From CAZFLD01 sp964519835 (GTDB taxonomy: Bacteria > Spirochaetota > Spirochaetia > DSM-27196 > CAZFLD01): a stretch of 64,000 bases of DNA. Made by a program: the position numbers and the translations under genes. Where the stretch lies: NCBI GenBank assembly GCA_964519835.1, contig CAZFLD010000013.1, positions 12,899 to 76,898 of the forward strand. The letters run 5' to 3'. Position 1 is the stretch's first letter; each line of letters begins with the position of its first letter. The notes under the pieces are model-generated. The model had not been told where the DNA came from. It saw only the letters and a list, made by a program, of their open reading frames with translations, and ran no database searches. Of the stretch, positions 40,855 through 50,619 are shown piece after piece.

Positions 40855-43629
40855 GTGAGCATTACTAGTCGTTTTGTTGGTCGTGAATCTGAACTATCCC
40901 GCGCCTGCAGTATCCAGGACCTTACCGAGGCCGGACGGGCCGGATTTGTATTTGTCGCCGGTGAATTGGGAATCGGCAAAACGAGTTTCGCCGGCGTAGT
41001 GGCAAACCAGCTTGCCGGCGATAACGGGCGTATCCTATTCCAGCCGCTTAAGAGCGCCCCTGTCCCGGATTCTGAGAGCATTTCCCCCGCGTGGCCGGAG
41101 GTCGTGGGCGGGGACTCGCCCGATTCGGCGAGCTCGTTTATCGCGGCGCTCGCCGCCAATCGGCACCAAAGCGACGTGCCGATTGTTGTCGTCCTCGACG
41201 ATTTACGCCATGCGGGACCCGGTGTGCGCAAATTCTTGACCGCGGCCTCCGAGGCCGGCGGTCTCGCCCGTGTTTTTATCGTCGGCACATACCACGATCA
41301 TCTGTTGACCTCGAGGGATCCGCTGCGGCTGACACTCTCCGCGGTTTCGTCCAATGCCGAAGTCGTACATCTTCGCCTCCGCGGCTTGTCGCCGGACGAG
41401 TGCGCCGCCATGTTTGCCGTCCAAACACGAAGATCGCTCGGACTCACCGCGCGGCACCGCCTTGCCGAGCTTACCGAGGGTAACCCCGTTATTATCAACG
41501 AGCTCTGCATCCAATACGGTCTCTCTGAAGAGGATTCGCCCGTGGCGTTCTTCGACGCCCATGCGGCTGAAGCCATCATGATGATTTTTGCCGAGCCATA
41601 CCTCGCCATGCCCGAGCCGGAACAGGCGGTTCTGGTGCGGGCGGCGCTTGTGGGTCGTCGGTTTGGGCTCTCGGAACTCCGTGCCGTTGCGCCCGACGAC
41701 GAGATTGCCACCGTCGTACAAGCGGTTGAGCGGGCGCAGGAGATCGGGCTCCTCGTGGAGTCGGCAGAACCGCTGCACGGCGCTGCCGGTTACGCATTTA
41801 CCCACGCGCTCCTTCCCGACGCCATACTTGGCCAGCTGACCGCCGCCCGACGCGCCCTCTTGGCCGAAGAGGTTGCCATGCGCCTCGAGGAGTACTACGG
41901 AGAGGACGCGTCCGCCCAGGCGGACCGTCTGGCGGTTTTGTACGCATCTGCGTCGAACGGACGAAAGGCCACCTCCTACGGCCTGGCGGCCGCGGAACAA
42001 AGTATCCGCGGAGGAGACTACTCGCAGGGACTGTATTTTCTCGAGATTGCCAGCGCGGCGCTTTCCGCCGGCGCGGTAAACGAGCGCGCGGAGTACCTTC
42101 TGCTCCGTGGGCAAGCCCTGCTCGCCATGGGCGACATAGAAGAGGCAATGCGCTTCCTCCGCGAGGCCATTGGCCTGTTTGCAGAGCTGGGGCAGACCGA
42201 GCGAGTGTTGGAAACGGCAACCCACGCAAAGCAGATCCAGCCGGGCCGCACCGGCATGGCCGCGTTGGTAAACGTCGCCGAAGGCTACATCTCGGGTTCC
42301 GATCCTCGTCTTGAATTGCAGAAGGTGCACAGTCTGATCTTCGAGTCCGGATCGTTCGAGGCAGCCGAAAAACTTCTCGTAGATTTGGAGTCCCAGACCG
42401 GCGCACAACCCTACTACGCAATACGGCTGAAGATTCTAAAGGCATACTTGGCGTCGCTGCGACGAGACTACACGGCGGTGGACGCGCTCTTGCCGACGCG
42501 GCCCAACGAGGTGCCCGCCACTATGCCGATCGCCAGCCTCGCATTGGAGACTATGAGCCGCAGTCTGGCAAACCGTGGTGTGGTGAACCAAGTCCGGGCA
42601 ACGCTCCGCATGGCGGTGGAAGCCGCCGAGGAATCCCGGGACCGTACGCGAATTCAGTGGACGGCTCACCGTATGGCGCGATTCCTCGTGGAGCGCGCGG
42701 AGTTCGACGCCGCGCAGGCTGTTATCGCCAAGGCGCTCGATCCCGCAAATACCGCCGGCTATCTCCTGCGGGATGCGGCCGCGATTGCGTTTTTGCAGGA
42801 CGACCGAGCCGGCGGGGATGTCTACCTCAACGAGCTTATGGAAATCACGGTGCCGGATTCTCCGGCCGACATTCACGACGCCACGGCCCTGGTCCACGCC
42901 ATCCTTGACCGAAACCGGATCCTGGAGAGCGAGGATGACCTCGAGACAGCGGGCCGATTGGCCGGCGCGGTGCTGGCGGAGGCGGGTGATCTGCCGTACT
43001 ACACCTTCCGCGGCCACGCGGCGGTCATTCGCCGCGGCTGGTTGATGCGCGACGCCGACGGTGTGGCCGAGGCGGTGGAGGTCATAACGCGCCTCGGTGA
43101 GTATCGCCTCTGCCGCGACCACCACTTCCACTACCTTTTGGCGCTTGGGTGGTGGCTGCTCCACGATGTCGACTCCTCGGAGGGGCACTTCGCGCGCGCC
43201 GCCGAGATCGCTCGTCGTACCAAGGACTACCTGTCCCTGGGCTGGATTCTGTTGGATTGGTCGATGTATCGCATCGAGCGGGGAGCGTCCCTTCGGTCCG
43301 AAGAAGTAAAGCCGCTCCTTGCCGAGGCACTTGCCGTTGCCCGCGATCTAAAGGTTGGTCCGCTGGAGCGGCAGGTCGTCCGATTTGTGCCGGTGCATGC
43401 CTCGCGGGCGTTTACCACACCAACGGGCGAGATGTTGACGCCGCGGGAGATCGAGATTCTTCAGGTCCTTGCCAAGGGAAAGAGCAACCAGGCTATTGCC
43501 GAGCACTTTGATATCAGCAAAAACACCGTGGCGAATCACATGCAGCGCATTCTCGACAAGACGGGCAGCAAGAACAGGACGGAAGCGGTCATTTTCGCCT
43601 GGGAAAACGGCATCGCGCGGCGCAGTTAA
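40855..43629 (+). CDS. giant LuxR-type ATPase regulator (LAL/MalT-like)
   Basis: A 924-residue regulator starting at GTG 40855 with AAGGAGG upstream. N-terminal STAND/AAA ATPase: SRFVGRESEL, Walker A GELGIGKTS (~36-44), Walker B IVVVLDD (~117-123), arginine and winged-helix region to ~350. The middle ~450 residues are TPR-like helical repeats; the C terminus (~860-915) is a LuxR helix-turn-helix (LTPREIEILQVLAKGKSNQAIAEHF). The family binds DNA after nucleotide- and ligand-driven assembly. No target operon is obvious; the neighbours are not sugar-uptake genes. Confidence 0.94.
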   Translation: MSITSRFVGRESELSRACSIQDLTEAGRAGFVFVAGELGIGKTSFAGVVANQLAGDNGRILFQPLKSAPVPDSESISPAWPEVVGGDSPDSASSFIAALAANRHQSDVPIVVVLDDLRHAGPGVRKFLTAASEAGGLARVFIVGTYHDHLLTSRDPLRLTLSAVSSNAEVVHLRLRGLSPDECAAMFAVQTRRSLGLTARHRLAELTEGNPVIINELCIQYGLSEEDSPVAFFDAHAAEAIMMIFAEPYLAMPEPEQAVLVRAALVGRRFGLSELRAVAPDDEIATVVQAVERAQEIGLLVESAEPLHGAAGYAFTHALLPDAILGQLTAARRALLAEEVAMRLEEYYGEDASAQADRLAVLYASASNGRKATSYGLAAAEQSIRGGDYSQGLYFLEIASAALSAGAVNERAEYLLLRGQALLAMGDIEEAMRFLREAIGLFAELGQTERVLETATHAKQIQPGRTGMAALVNVAEGYISGSDPRLELQKVHSLIFESGSFEAAEKLLVDLESQTGAQPYYAIRLKILKAYLASLRRDYTAVDALLPTRPNEVPATMPIASLALETMSRSLANRGVVNQVRATLRMAVEAAEESRDRTRIQWTAHRMARFLVERAEFDAAQAVIAKALDPANTAGYLLRDAAAIAFLQDDRAGGDVYLNELMEITVPDSPADIHDATALVHAILDRNRILESEDDLETAGRLAGAVLAEAGDLPYYTFRGHAAVIRRGWLMRDADGVAEAVEVITRLGEYRLCRDHHFHYLLALGWWLLHDVDSSEGHFARAAEIARRTKDYLSLGWILLDWSMYRIERGASLRSEEVKPLLAEALAVARDLKVGPLERQVVRFVPVHASRAFTTPTGEMLTPREIEILQVLAKGKSNQAIAEHFDISKNTVANHMQRILDKTGSKNRTEAVIFAWENGIARRS

Positions 43630-43639
43630 GAGCGCGTCG

Positions 43640-43688
43640 TGCGGCGCCGCAGGGCCCAATTGTCCGCTGCTTGCGACCCCTTTAGGGG
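43640..43688. terminator. stem-loops between convergent genes
   Basis: The 12-base palindrome TGCGGCGCCGCA (43640-43651) and a CCCC-TTTA-GGGG hairpin (43677-43688) lie in the 52-base gap between the LuxR-type and DHH genes. There is no T-tract. Confidence 0.3.
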
Positions 43689-44683
43689 CCGGCGTCGACC
43701 GGTGCGGCCGATTTCGCCGCGTCCACGTAGGCTATCGCGCGGTGGCGGGCAAAGGTGTCGACCCGTCGCGAGTTCGGAAACCGAGTGGTGTCCAGGAAGC
43801 CGCCGGCCATCGAGTCGTGACCACCGCCGATGCCGTACCCCTCCACGATTGCCCGCACCAACTCCGCGGCGCTCACCTTTGGGTTGACGCTTCGGGTCGA
43901 AAACTTGATGCCTGCGGGCCGTTTGGAATAGGCGACCACGACGTTTACGTCGGCGATGGTGGTCACGATGTCGCTTGCCGCACCCAAAAGGGAGTCGTTG
44001 GGGCTTTCGAGGCTCAAAAAGCCGATGTCGTCGTAGACCTCCACCGTCTCAAAGGCTTGCGCGTACAGCTTGAGATCGTCCGTGGAAATCTGATTTGCTT
44101 TTAGCTCGTTGATAAAGCTGATGTCGACAAGACGGTAGAGCCGGTAGAACATGTCGATGTCGAGCGTCGACATGCCGCGGGTTAGGCCGTCGGTGTCCAT
44201 CATAATACCGTACAACAGAGCCGTTGCGACCGCGTCCGGAATCGTCACTCCCGCCTCGGTGTAGTAGTCGGCGATGATCGAAGAGCACGCTCCCACCTCC
44301 GGCCGGACATCTTCAAAACGGTAGCCCTTGGGCCCGTTGTAGCGGTGGTGGTCGATACAGGCGACCTCGTCTGTGGCGAGGTCGGTAACGTTTGAGTTAT
44401 CCTTTTGGACGTCCACCAGCACCGCCCAGTCTTCGGCGCCGAGGCTCGCCACGTCCCGGGCGTGCTTCATCTCGATGCCAAAAATATCGAGCATCTTCCG
44501 AGAGTTGGCCTTCTCGATTTTATCCTCGTAGACGACCGGCGCGTCGATGTTGTAGTGGGCGAGTAATCGATGCAGGCCAAACGACGCGGCAATGGCATCC
44601 GGGTCCGGAACGTTATGGGGTTGGATAAACACCTCGTCCGGTGCTTCGCGAAGAATCTCCACCAGCGTTTTGATCTTTGACAT
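43682..44683 (-). CDS. DHH/DHHA1 phosphoesterase (NrnA-like)
   Basis: A 333-residue phosphoesterase: HNVPDPDAIAASFG (metal-binding Asp residues), VDVQKDN, IDHHRYN (the DHH signature) and GGGHDSMAGGF of the DHHA1 domain. The family degrades nano-RNA or dephosphorylates 3'-phosphoadenosine phosphate; cyclic di-AMP activity occurs in relatives. ATG 44683 has GGGGGAAAA upstream; an in-frame ATG 33 bases earlier would only add MSTSMTNGGKD. It is the sole gene of its unit. Confidence 0.88.
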   Translation of the reverse strand: MSKIKTLVEILREAPDEVFIQPHNVPDPDAIAASFGLHRLLAHYNIDAPVVYEDKIEKANSRKMLDIFGIEMKHARDVASLGAEDWAVLVDVQKDNSNVTDLATDEVACIDHHRYNGPKGYRFEDVRPEVGACSSIIADYYTEAGVTIPDAVATALLYGIMMDTDGLTRGMSTLDIDMFYRLYRLVDISFINELKANQISTDDLKLYAQAFETVEVYDDIGFLSLESPNDSLLGAASDIVTTIADVNVVVAYSKRPAGIKFSTRSVNPKVSAAELVRAIVEGYGIGGGHDSMAGGFLDTTRFPNSRRVDTFARHRAIAYVDAAKSAAPVDAGP

Positions 44684-44798
44684 GTCTTTTCCCCCGTTTG
44701 TCATCGACGTTGACATAGGCAGCGAAACCCGCCGAATGGTACCATCGGTTTTGTTTCCTTAACACCCTCTTTACCTGCCCATAAAAAGCTGAGTTGCA

Positions 44799-44807
44799 TG
44801 CTATTAT
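44799..44807 (+). promoter_or_regulatory. extended -10 promoter of the DUF4139 gene
   Basis: TGC-TATTAT lies 34 bases before ATG 44842. The -35 region (CCATAA at 17 bases) is poor, as for extended -10 promoters. Confidence 0.45.
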
Positions 44808-44841
44808 CTCACCGGAACCATACCGGCTAAGGAGGCCACCA

Positions 44842-46917
44842 ATGAATCATCTGGGGAAGCGACTCTTGTCCAACCGCACGCTACTGATCGGCACGCTTGT
44901 GCTTGTGATGGGCGTTTCGTCCGCATCGGGCATGGGGATTGCCCAAGAGGTCAACCGCGCGGCGGACGAGATGGGAATCGGCGCAAACGGCGCCGAGGCG
45001 GACCTGCCAATCTCAAACGTCATGTTGTTTGGGAGTGGCGTCGGCTACTTCGAGCATCTCGGCACGGTAGAGGACGATCAAAACGTCACCCTGTACTTTC
45101 GCGAGGAGGAGATCAACGATCTCTTGAAGAGCCTCTTCCTGAGCGACATGGACGGGGGAGTTGCTCGCGCGGTTCGTTACGCGGGTCAGGATCCGATCTC
45201 CAGGGTTCTCTCGAGCTACTCCATCAACCTCGGCATGGTGGGTAGTATTCCACAGCTTCTGAGCGCCGCCCGGGGTGAGAGGGTGCGGGTCGTAACAACG
45301 GACGAGACAGTCAGCGGAACCGTCTTTGCCGTGGAGCAACGACCCGATGCGGAGGGAGTCAGCCGCGATCACCTGGCGCTCGTCTCAAACGGCACCATTC
45401 GCTCGGTGCCCCTCGAAGAGATACACTCGGTCTCTTTTAACGACCGGGGTCTCCAGTCCGAGCTCGAGTCCGCTCTTTCCGCAATCGCCTCGGCCCGCCA
45501 GACCGACCGGAAACCGGTAACCTTGGAGTTTGCAGGCGACGGTGAGCGTCAGGTTGCGGTCGGCTACGTTCGCGAGACGCCGGTCTGGAAGACAAGCTAT
45601 CGTATTGTTATCGACGACGACGGCGCGAGCTTGCAAGGTTGGGCGATCGCCGAAAACACGACCAATCAGGATTGGGAGGATGTCCGGCTGTCGTTTGTTG
45701 CGGGTCAGCCGTTGTCCTTTGTCATGAATTTATACGACCCGGTCTACGTTGAACGGCCCGTTGTGCAGCCGATGGTGTCCGAGGCGGTTGCCGCTCCGGA
45801 CTACGAGGCGAGCGCACGCCGGCTTGCCGAAGCCCTCAGCGGATTCGGCGGCAGGGCGCGGGAAGAGGCGTTTGAAGCGGAGATGATGGACGACTTTGCG
45901 AGCGTGGCGGCACCATCCCCGCGCGACAGCGCGGCGCAGTCGCGGTCGCAAGGCCAATCGGTTGGTGGTGTTTTTGAGTATCGGATCACGGAGCCCGTGA
46001 CCATCCCGCGCCATCAGTCGGCTATGATACCTATCGTCGACACCGAGATCGACCTCGAGGCCGTATCGATCTACGACGCTTCAGTCTTGGAAGCCCATCC
46101 GCTGCGCGGCGCGCTTCTTACCAATAACACCGGTCTCCACTTGATGGGCGGTCCGGTCACCGTTGTCGAAGGCGGGGCCTACGCGGGTGATGCGCGGTTC
46201 TCCGACATTGTGGAAGACGAGACCCGGCAGATTAGCTACGCCGTGGATATCGATGTGCTTGTAGATCGCGAAGGCGCGAGCCAACCGGAGCAAATAACAC
46301 GAGTCCGGGTTGTGGACGGTGTAGTCATAAGCTCTCGCCTCAATCGAACGCGCATGGAGTACACGGTCACCAATCGTGGGGATAAAGCGCGCGACGTTAT
46401 CGTCGAGCATCCGCGCAACCGCGGCTGGACGCTTGTCGACTCCCTGGAGCCCTTCGACCAGAGCGCCTCATCGTACAGATTCCGTACGACGGTTGCCGCC
46501 GGCGACACTGTTGTGCTGCCCGTCTCCGAAGAGCGAATCACCGAGCAGCGGGTGTCGCTGTTCTCCCTGAATGACAACCAAGTTGGCCTCTTTTTGGACC
46601 AGCGGGTGATTAGCGAGGAACTGCGCCAGGCCCTGAGCCGACTTCTCAACCTGCGTGAAGAGCTGAGTCAACTGACCGCGCGCCGACGGGAGCTCGAGAC
46701 ACAGGTGAACGGGATCTACCGCAGCCAGGAGCGTGTAACGCGAAACATGGAAGCTCTCGACCGCGACTCGGATCTCTATCAGCGCTACGTCGCCGACCTG
46801 ACGGAACAGGAAGATCGTCTTGGGGAACTGGAGACTCAGATCCAGGACCTTCGCGCGCAGGAAGATGCCAAAGATGACGAGATTGGCGACTCTGTGCGGG
46901 ATCTCAATGTGAACTAA
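44842..46917 (+). CDS. exported DUF4139-domain protein
   Basis: A 691-residue protein. It starts at ATG 44842 (AAGGAGG upstream) with a signal-type segment (ending GIAQ); residues ~35-550 match DUF4139/mucoidy-inhibitor-like beta-rich proteins (VMLFGSGVGYFEHLG, PLEEIHSVSFND, YRIVIDDDGASLQGWAIAEN, ITEPVTIPRHQSAMIPIVD); the last ~110 residues form a coiled coil. An internal linker (~350-385) is Ser/Ala/Gln-rich. It should lie in the periplasm or outer envelope. No function is known for the family. Confidence 0.85.
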   Translation: MNHLGKRLLSNRTLLIGTLVLVMGVSSASGMGIAQEVNRAADEMGIGANGAEADLPISNVMLFGSGVGYFEHLGTVEDDQNVTLYFREEEINDLLKSLFLSDMDGGVARAVRYAGQDPISRVLSSYSINLGMVGSIPQLLSAARGERVRVVTTDETVSGTVFAVEQRPDAEGVSRDHLALVSNGTIRSVPLEEIHSVSFNDRGLQSELESALSAIASARQTDRKPVTLEFAGDGERQVAVGYVRETPVWKTSYRIVIDDDGASLQGWAIAENTTNQDWEDVRLSFVAGQPLSFVMNLYDPVYVERPVVQPMVSEAVAAPDYEASARRLAEALSGFGGRAREEAFEAEMMDDFASVAAPSPRDSAAQSRSQGQSVGGVFEYRITEPVTIPRHQSAMIPIVDTEIDLEAVSIYDASVLEAHPLRGALLTNNTGLHLMGGPVTVVEGGAYAGDARFSDIVEDETRQISYAVDIDVLVDREGASQPEQITRVRVVDGVVISSRLNRTRMEYTVTNRGDKARDVIVEHPRNRGWTLVDSLEPFDQSASSYRFRTTVAAGDTVVLPVSEERITEQRVSLFSLNDNQVGLFLDQRVISEELRQALSRLLNLREELSQLTARRRELETQVNGIYRSQERVTRNMEALDRDSDLYQRYVADLTEQEDRLGELETQIQDLRAQEDAKDDEIGDSVRDLNVN

Positions 46918-47013
46918 GGCCGCCGCCAAGTTTGCGGGCGGCGCCGACTCGCTCCGCCTGCGCCGCCTGCGCATAGAATCCGCTCGGTCCGCTTCGGGAC
47001 CCGCGCACAATCG

Positions 47014-47045
47014 GCCCGGCCCGCTCTGGGGCCGGGCTTTCTTTT
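47014..47045 (+). terminator. rho-independent terminator after the DUF4139 gene
   Basis: Perfect 9-bp stem GCCCGGCCC / GGGCCGGGC with a 6-base loop, followed by TTTCTTTT. Confidence 0.9.
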
Positions 47046-47072
47046 ACGCTCAATTGCACGTAGCTTCGAAGC

Positions 47073-47693
47073 ATGAGCAAGACAGCATTACTGGTTATCG
47101 ACGTCCAAAACGACTTCTGTCCCGGCGGGGCTCTCGCGGTGCCCGAGGGTGATCAGGTGATTCCCGTGATCAACCGGATCATGGAGAAGTACGACCTGGT
47201 GGTCGCAACAAAGGATTGGCATCCGGTTGGCCACGTCTCGTTTGCGTCTTCCCATGCCGGCAAGAACCCCGGCGACACGGTCGATGTCGGCGGAATCGAG
47301 CAGCTCTTGTGGCCGGATCACTGCATCACGGGGAGCGGTGGTGCCGAGTTCCACCCCGACCTGGATATACGGGGTATCCAGCTAATCCTGCACAAGGGAA
47401 GCAACCCCGCGCTCGACTCCTACTCGGCGTTCTTCGAGAACGACAAGCAGACGATCACCGGTCTCCACGGCCTTTTGCAGAGTCATGAGGTGGATGAGGT
47501 TTTTGTCTGCGGACTGGCCGAGGACGTGTGTGTGTTTTTCAGCACGCGGGACGCAGCGAAGCTCGGCTATTCGGTCACGGTGGTCTCCGACGCCACTCGC
47601 GGCGTTGACACTCCCAAGGGCAATCTGCAAAAGGCCCGTGACGAGATGAAGAGCCTCGGCATCACCTACGCCGCCTCCGCGGAGCCGGCTTAG
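47073..47693 (+). CDS. pncA: nicotinamidase (PncA)
   Basis: A 206-residue cysteine hydrolase that deamidates nicotinamide in NAD salvage. Catalytic Asp10 in LVIDVQNDF, Lys in ILHKG and Cys in GLAEDVCV are present, as are the metal ligands in ATKDWHPVGHVSF (the D-x-H motif). The length agrees with the family. The start ATG lacks a strong ribosome site and follows a strong terminator by only 27 bases, so its promoter must overlap that terminator or be very short. Confidence 0.95.
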   Translation: MSKTALLVIDVQNDFCPGGALAVPEGDQVIPVINRIMEKYDLVVATKDWHPVGHVSFASSHAGKNPGDTVDVGGIEQLLWPDHCITGSGGAEFHPDLDIRGIQLILHKGSNPALDSYSAFFENDKQTITGLHGLLQSHEVDEVFVCGLAEDVCVFFSTRDAAKLGYSVTVVSDATRGVDTPKGNLQKARDEMKSLGITYAASAEPA

Positions 47694-47798
47694 GGCGCGC
47701 GGCGCCACGCCCCGGCGGCAGTGCAAGGGCGTTCGCCGGCGGCGCCCCAACGCGTAGGGCGGCCGCCGCAGTCAACGCCGTCTACGGCGCGCGCGGCC

Positions 47799-48842
47799 TT
47801 AGTCCAGGTATCGGCGCTTGTTTTCCAGGTGCTCCGCGAACGTTCGACTCAGCACGATGGGCCGGTCTAAGGGGTGGAGGAAAAAGTAGAAGTCGTGGCG
47901 TGCGGGGTCGAGGGATGCGCGAATAGCGTCGAGGCCCGGGTTTCCGATGGGGCCGGGCGGTAAGCCGTAGTTCTCGTAGGTGTTGTACGGGTCGTCGACC
48001 TCCGTGTCGGCGAAGGTCGGCTGTCGTTTGCTTGTGCCCAGGACGTAGTTCACGGTGGCATCCGACTCCAAGCGTATGTTCTCCCGGAGCCGGTTCATAA
48101 AGACCCCCGCGACGGCGGTCATCTCGGTCGGATCGGCCGCCTCGCCCTGAACAATCGACGCCAAAGTCAAGAGCTCGTGAAGATCGAACCGGTGATCCTC
48201 GATCCTCCCCTCAACAACCGGCACCACACGACGGCCGAAGTTCGCAAGCATACGCCGGACCACGCTGATCGGCGTGCTGTCCCGGAACACGCGGTACGTG
48301 TCCGGAAAAAGATAGCCGTCCAGGATCGTGTTGTCCTCGAGATGTGACAAGAAGGAGAAGTCGCGGTAGGCATCCTGCATAACGGCGGCGGTTTGAAACT
48401 CAGCGACCGAGAACAGTCCCTGCTCTTCCATGTGGTGCTCGATATCGTCGAGGCTCCATCCCTCCGGGATTGTTATCTCGATCTCATCGAAGACCGCGTC
48501 GCCCCCGGCAACCTTTTGTAATATGTCCGCCGGCGACATTGCACCGGAGACGATGTACTCCCCGGCCTGCAGTCGGGCGCCCAGCCCGGCGAAACGCCCG
48601 TAGACCTCGAGTACCCCGGCGTTTCGCGCGAGACCTTCCGCGGCAAGGTTGCGTGAGACGCTTCTCAGTGTTGCTCCGTCTTGAATGGTTATGACCATTT
48701 CCTCCGCGGCGGGGTCGGTGCCTTGAAACAGAAGTATCCCGCCTGTGATCGTGAGGCCGACGGCGGCCGCAAAGACCAAGGCCGCCAAGAGAATGACTAT
48801 CTTGAGGGCGAGGCGGATTCCTCGCCGTTGTGTTTCGCTCAT
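47799..48842 (-). CDS. mltG: MltG-type endolytic transglycosylase
   Basis: A 347-residue YceG/MltG protein: N-terminal cytoplasmic tail and membrane segment (~10-38), a LysM-like region, and a catalytic domain with LTLASIVQGEAAD, FMNRLRENIRLESDATVNY and the C-terminal NTYENYGLPPGPIGNPG motif. It cleaves nascent peptidoglycan strands at the membrane. The segment usually written SIVExE reads SIVQGE; the second Glu is kept. TATATT lies nine bases before the ATG on the minus strand. Confidence 0.93.
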   Translation of the reverse strand: MSETQRRGIRLALKIVILLAALVFAAAVGLTITGGILLFQGTDPAAEEMVITIQDGATLRSVSRNLAAEGLARNAGVLEVYGRFAGLGARLQAGEYIVSGAMSPADILQKVAGGDAVFDEIEITIPEGWSLDDIEHHMEEQGLFSVAEFQTAAVMQDAYRDFSFLSHLEDNTILDGYLFPDTYRVFRDSTPISVVRRMLANFGRRVVPVVEGRIEDHRFDLHELLTLASIVQGEAADPTEMTAVAGVFMNRLRENIRLESDATVNYVLGTSKRQPTFADTEVDDPYNTYENYGLPPGPIGNPGLDAIRASLDPARHDFYFFLHPLDRPIVLSRTFAEHLENKRRYLD

Positions 48843-48904
48843 TTAGTCACAAATATACCGTTACACGCCCATTTGCGTCGAAGAGCAGTCTCGATTACGC
48901 GGCT

Positions 48905-50242
48905 TTAGAACATCCAGTCGTTCCACAGGACTTGCTCGGGGAACCAGGCGGCGAGCGTCTTGGCCGGCTGGGCGTGACCGGACGCGGCGGGGTCCCTGCC
49001 ACCTGTCCCCCGCCGCGCCGCGAGGACCTGCCACGGATCGTCGGCTCCGTAAAGCAGGCGGCACAGTGTCTCCTGATCGAGGTTTAGATCGGCTTTGGCC
49101 GTTGTCTTGGCCTGTTCTACAGCAAGCGTGTGATCGTCTCCCGCCCGGAGTGAGTAGACGCCGGTACAGGGACCGCCGGGATCCGTAACTGCGATGATAA
49201 TGTCGCCGGCTGTCTTCACGGGAATGCCGTTTATGGCCGCGGCCACGTCGATAATCCGGACCATCCAGGGACGCCGCGACGACTCGGGCCGAACGTGACC
49301 GTCGATGTCGCCGGTCATGGCGTAAAGTCGATTGGTTGTACTCATCGGTGCCACGGGCATCCTTGCCCGGTCACACTGATCGATGTGGAGCGCCACAAAC
49401 CGGAGGACCGCAGGCAGTGCTCCCGGGAGCGCGCGGTAGAAATCGATAATAAGCGTACCGTCGGGCTCGCCGCCCTCCTTGCGATAGACCATGCCGGCCA
49501 CAACGGCTCCAGGTTCGCCTGTGGCGGCGTCCCGCCTGCCGCCTGTGCCGGCTTCCGCCCCGTCGGCGGAAGCACCGCCGGCCGTCCCGCTGTCGGTCAC
49601 CCCAGGGGTCCGGCGTCGGAACAGAACGATAAACCGGTCGTCCAGGCGACGTGCCGGTTGCGAAGGCGGGATGCTCGAGAAAAGGATCGGGCCGTGACAT
49701 CCGTCGGATGCGGCGCGGTCTAGGTCGCAGAGCTCCGACCAGGCTTGTTCAAACTCCTGTGGGCCATACCGCTCGGCGACGAGATTTTTGGCAACATCGT
49801 CGGAGAGGTAGTGCGCGAACGCCGACGGAGGGTAGATGGCCACCATCGTGTCGTCGGTGGTGACGTACCCAAAGCGGCGGTAGAACGAAACCTTAAAGGG
49901 GTGCAGCATGGAGACGGCGACTCCCTCCTCGGCCAGCTCGGCGATGGACGCGTTTATGACTTTGGCTACCAAACCCGCTCGCCGTGTCTCGGGAAACGCC
50001 GCAACCCCTGCAACCCCACCGCACGATTTTGGTACACCGCGAACCATCTGTTGGAATCGGTAGGCCTGAGCAGCCGCAAGCAGTTTGCCGTTTTCAAACG
50101 CGCCGATGATCTCAGCCGGGTCCATTCGCTTGAGATCCGCGGCCTCCACCTCATCGTCCGGCGCATCGCCGAATCCATATTTTCGTAACTCGATCTCCTG
50201 CTCCCGTTCATCATCCGCAAGGTGTCTGATCTCGATGCTCAT
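48905..50242 (-). CDS. Eis-like GNAT acetyltransferase
   Basis: A 445-residue protein: N-terminal GNAT domain with the acetyl-CoA loop VAAFPETRRAGLVAKVI, a second degenerate GNAT region, and a C-terminal SCP2-like domain (ending WFPEQVLWNDWMF, with the family's terminal carboxylate in the active site). Eis enzymes acetylate amines, including aminoglycosides; the substrate here is not predictable. ATG 50242 follows GGAG; the in-frame upstream stretch belongs to the DUF1697 gene. An Ala/Gly-rich insertion (~210-250) interrupts the middle domain. It overlaps the DUF1697 gene by four bases. Confidence 0.85.
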   Translation of the reverse strand: MSIEIRHLADDEREQEIELRKYGFGDAPDDEVEAADLKRMDPAEIIGAFENGKLLAAAQAYRFQQMVRGVPKSCGGVAGVAAFPETRRAGLVAKVINASIAELAEEGVAVSMLHPFKVSFYRRFGYVTTDDTMVAIYPPSAFAHYLSDDVAKNLVAERYGPQEFEQAWSELCDLDRAASDGCHGPILFSSIPPSQPARRLDDRFIVLFRRRTPGVTDSGTAGGASADGAEAGTGGRRDAATGEPGAVVAGMVYRKEGGEPDGTLIIDFYRALPGALPAVLRFVALHIDQCDRARMPVAPMSTTNRLYAMTGDIDGHVRPESSRRPWMVRIIDVAAAINGIPVKTAGDIIIAVTDPGGPCTGVYSLRAGDDHTLAVEQAKTTAKADLNLDQETLCRLLYGADDPWQVLAARRGTGGRDPAASGHAQPAKTLAAWFPEQVLWNDWMF

Positions 50243-50619
50243 CGTATCATCTCCAGAAGTCTTTCCACTGTTCGCACGTTGCGTGTTGTGGTAGGTATGC
50301 CGAGAAGCCTCTCGAGAAAATCGTCTGTAAATCGGCTCTTGGCATATCCGCCGGGGCTGTGGAAGTACACAACCCCCTCTCCCGGGGCGATGCGCTCGGG
50401 ACTCCAATCCTCATGCACCAGCCGCGCGAGGCCCTCGGAGGAGGGCCGAAGATCGTCGGTGGAGCGGCAGAAGCAGACAAAGTGACGCGTTTGCTCGGTC
50501 ACATCGGTGACAGGCCCAAAGGGATAGGCTCGATACGCCTCGGAAGGGTCGGCCATCGGGAGCTTCCTGTGGCCGCCCACGTTGATCCCGCGCAGGAGTG
50601 CGACTCGATCTAGTACCAC
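50239..50619 (-). CDS. DUF1697 protein with large internal deletion
   Basis: A 126-residue product against about 180 for the family. The N terminus (DRVALLRGINVGGHRKLPMAD) and C terminus (YFHSPGGYAKSRFTDDFLER then GIPTTTRNVRTVERLLEM) are clear DUF1697, but the block that normally contains the TYIQSGNV-like strand is absent; the text jumps from PMAD to PSEAYRAYPFGPV. The frame is kept, so a shortened protein could still be made, but it probably cannot fold normally. GTG 50619 has GGGAGG upstream and overlaps the sulfatase 3' end by 10 bases. Confidence 0.75.
   Translation of the reverse strand: MVLDRVALLRGINVGGHRKLPMADPSEAYRAYPFGPVTDVTEQTRHFVCFCRSTDDLRPSSEGLARLVHEDWSPERIAPGEGVVYFHSPGGYAKSRFTDDFLERLLGIPTTTRNVRTVERLLEMIR

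Noticed and set aside
48120..48180. MltG active-site change (SIVQGE in place of SIVExE)
   Set aside because: The second Glu, which I take as the invariant one, is kept; I am not certain which Glu is catalytic in all members, so I do not call it inactive.
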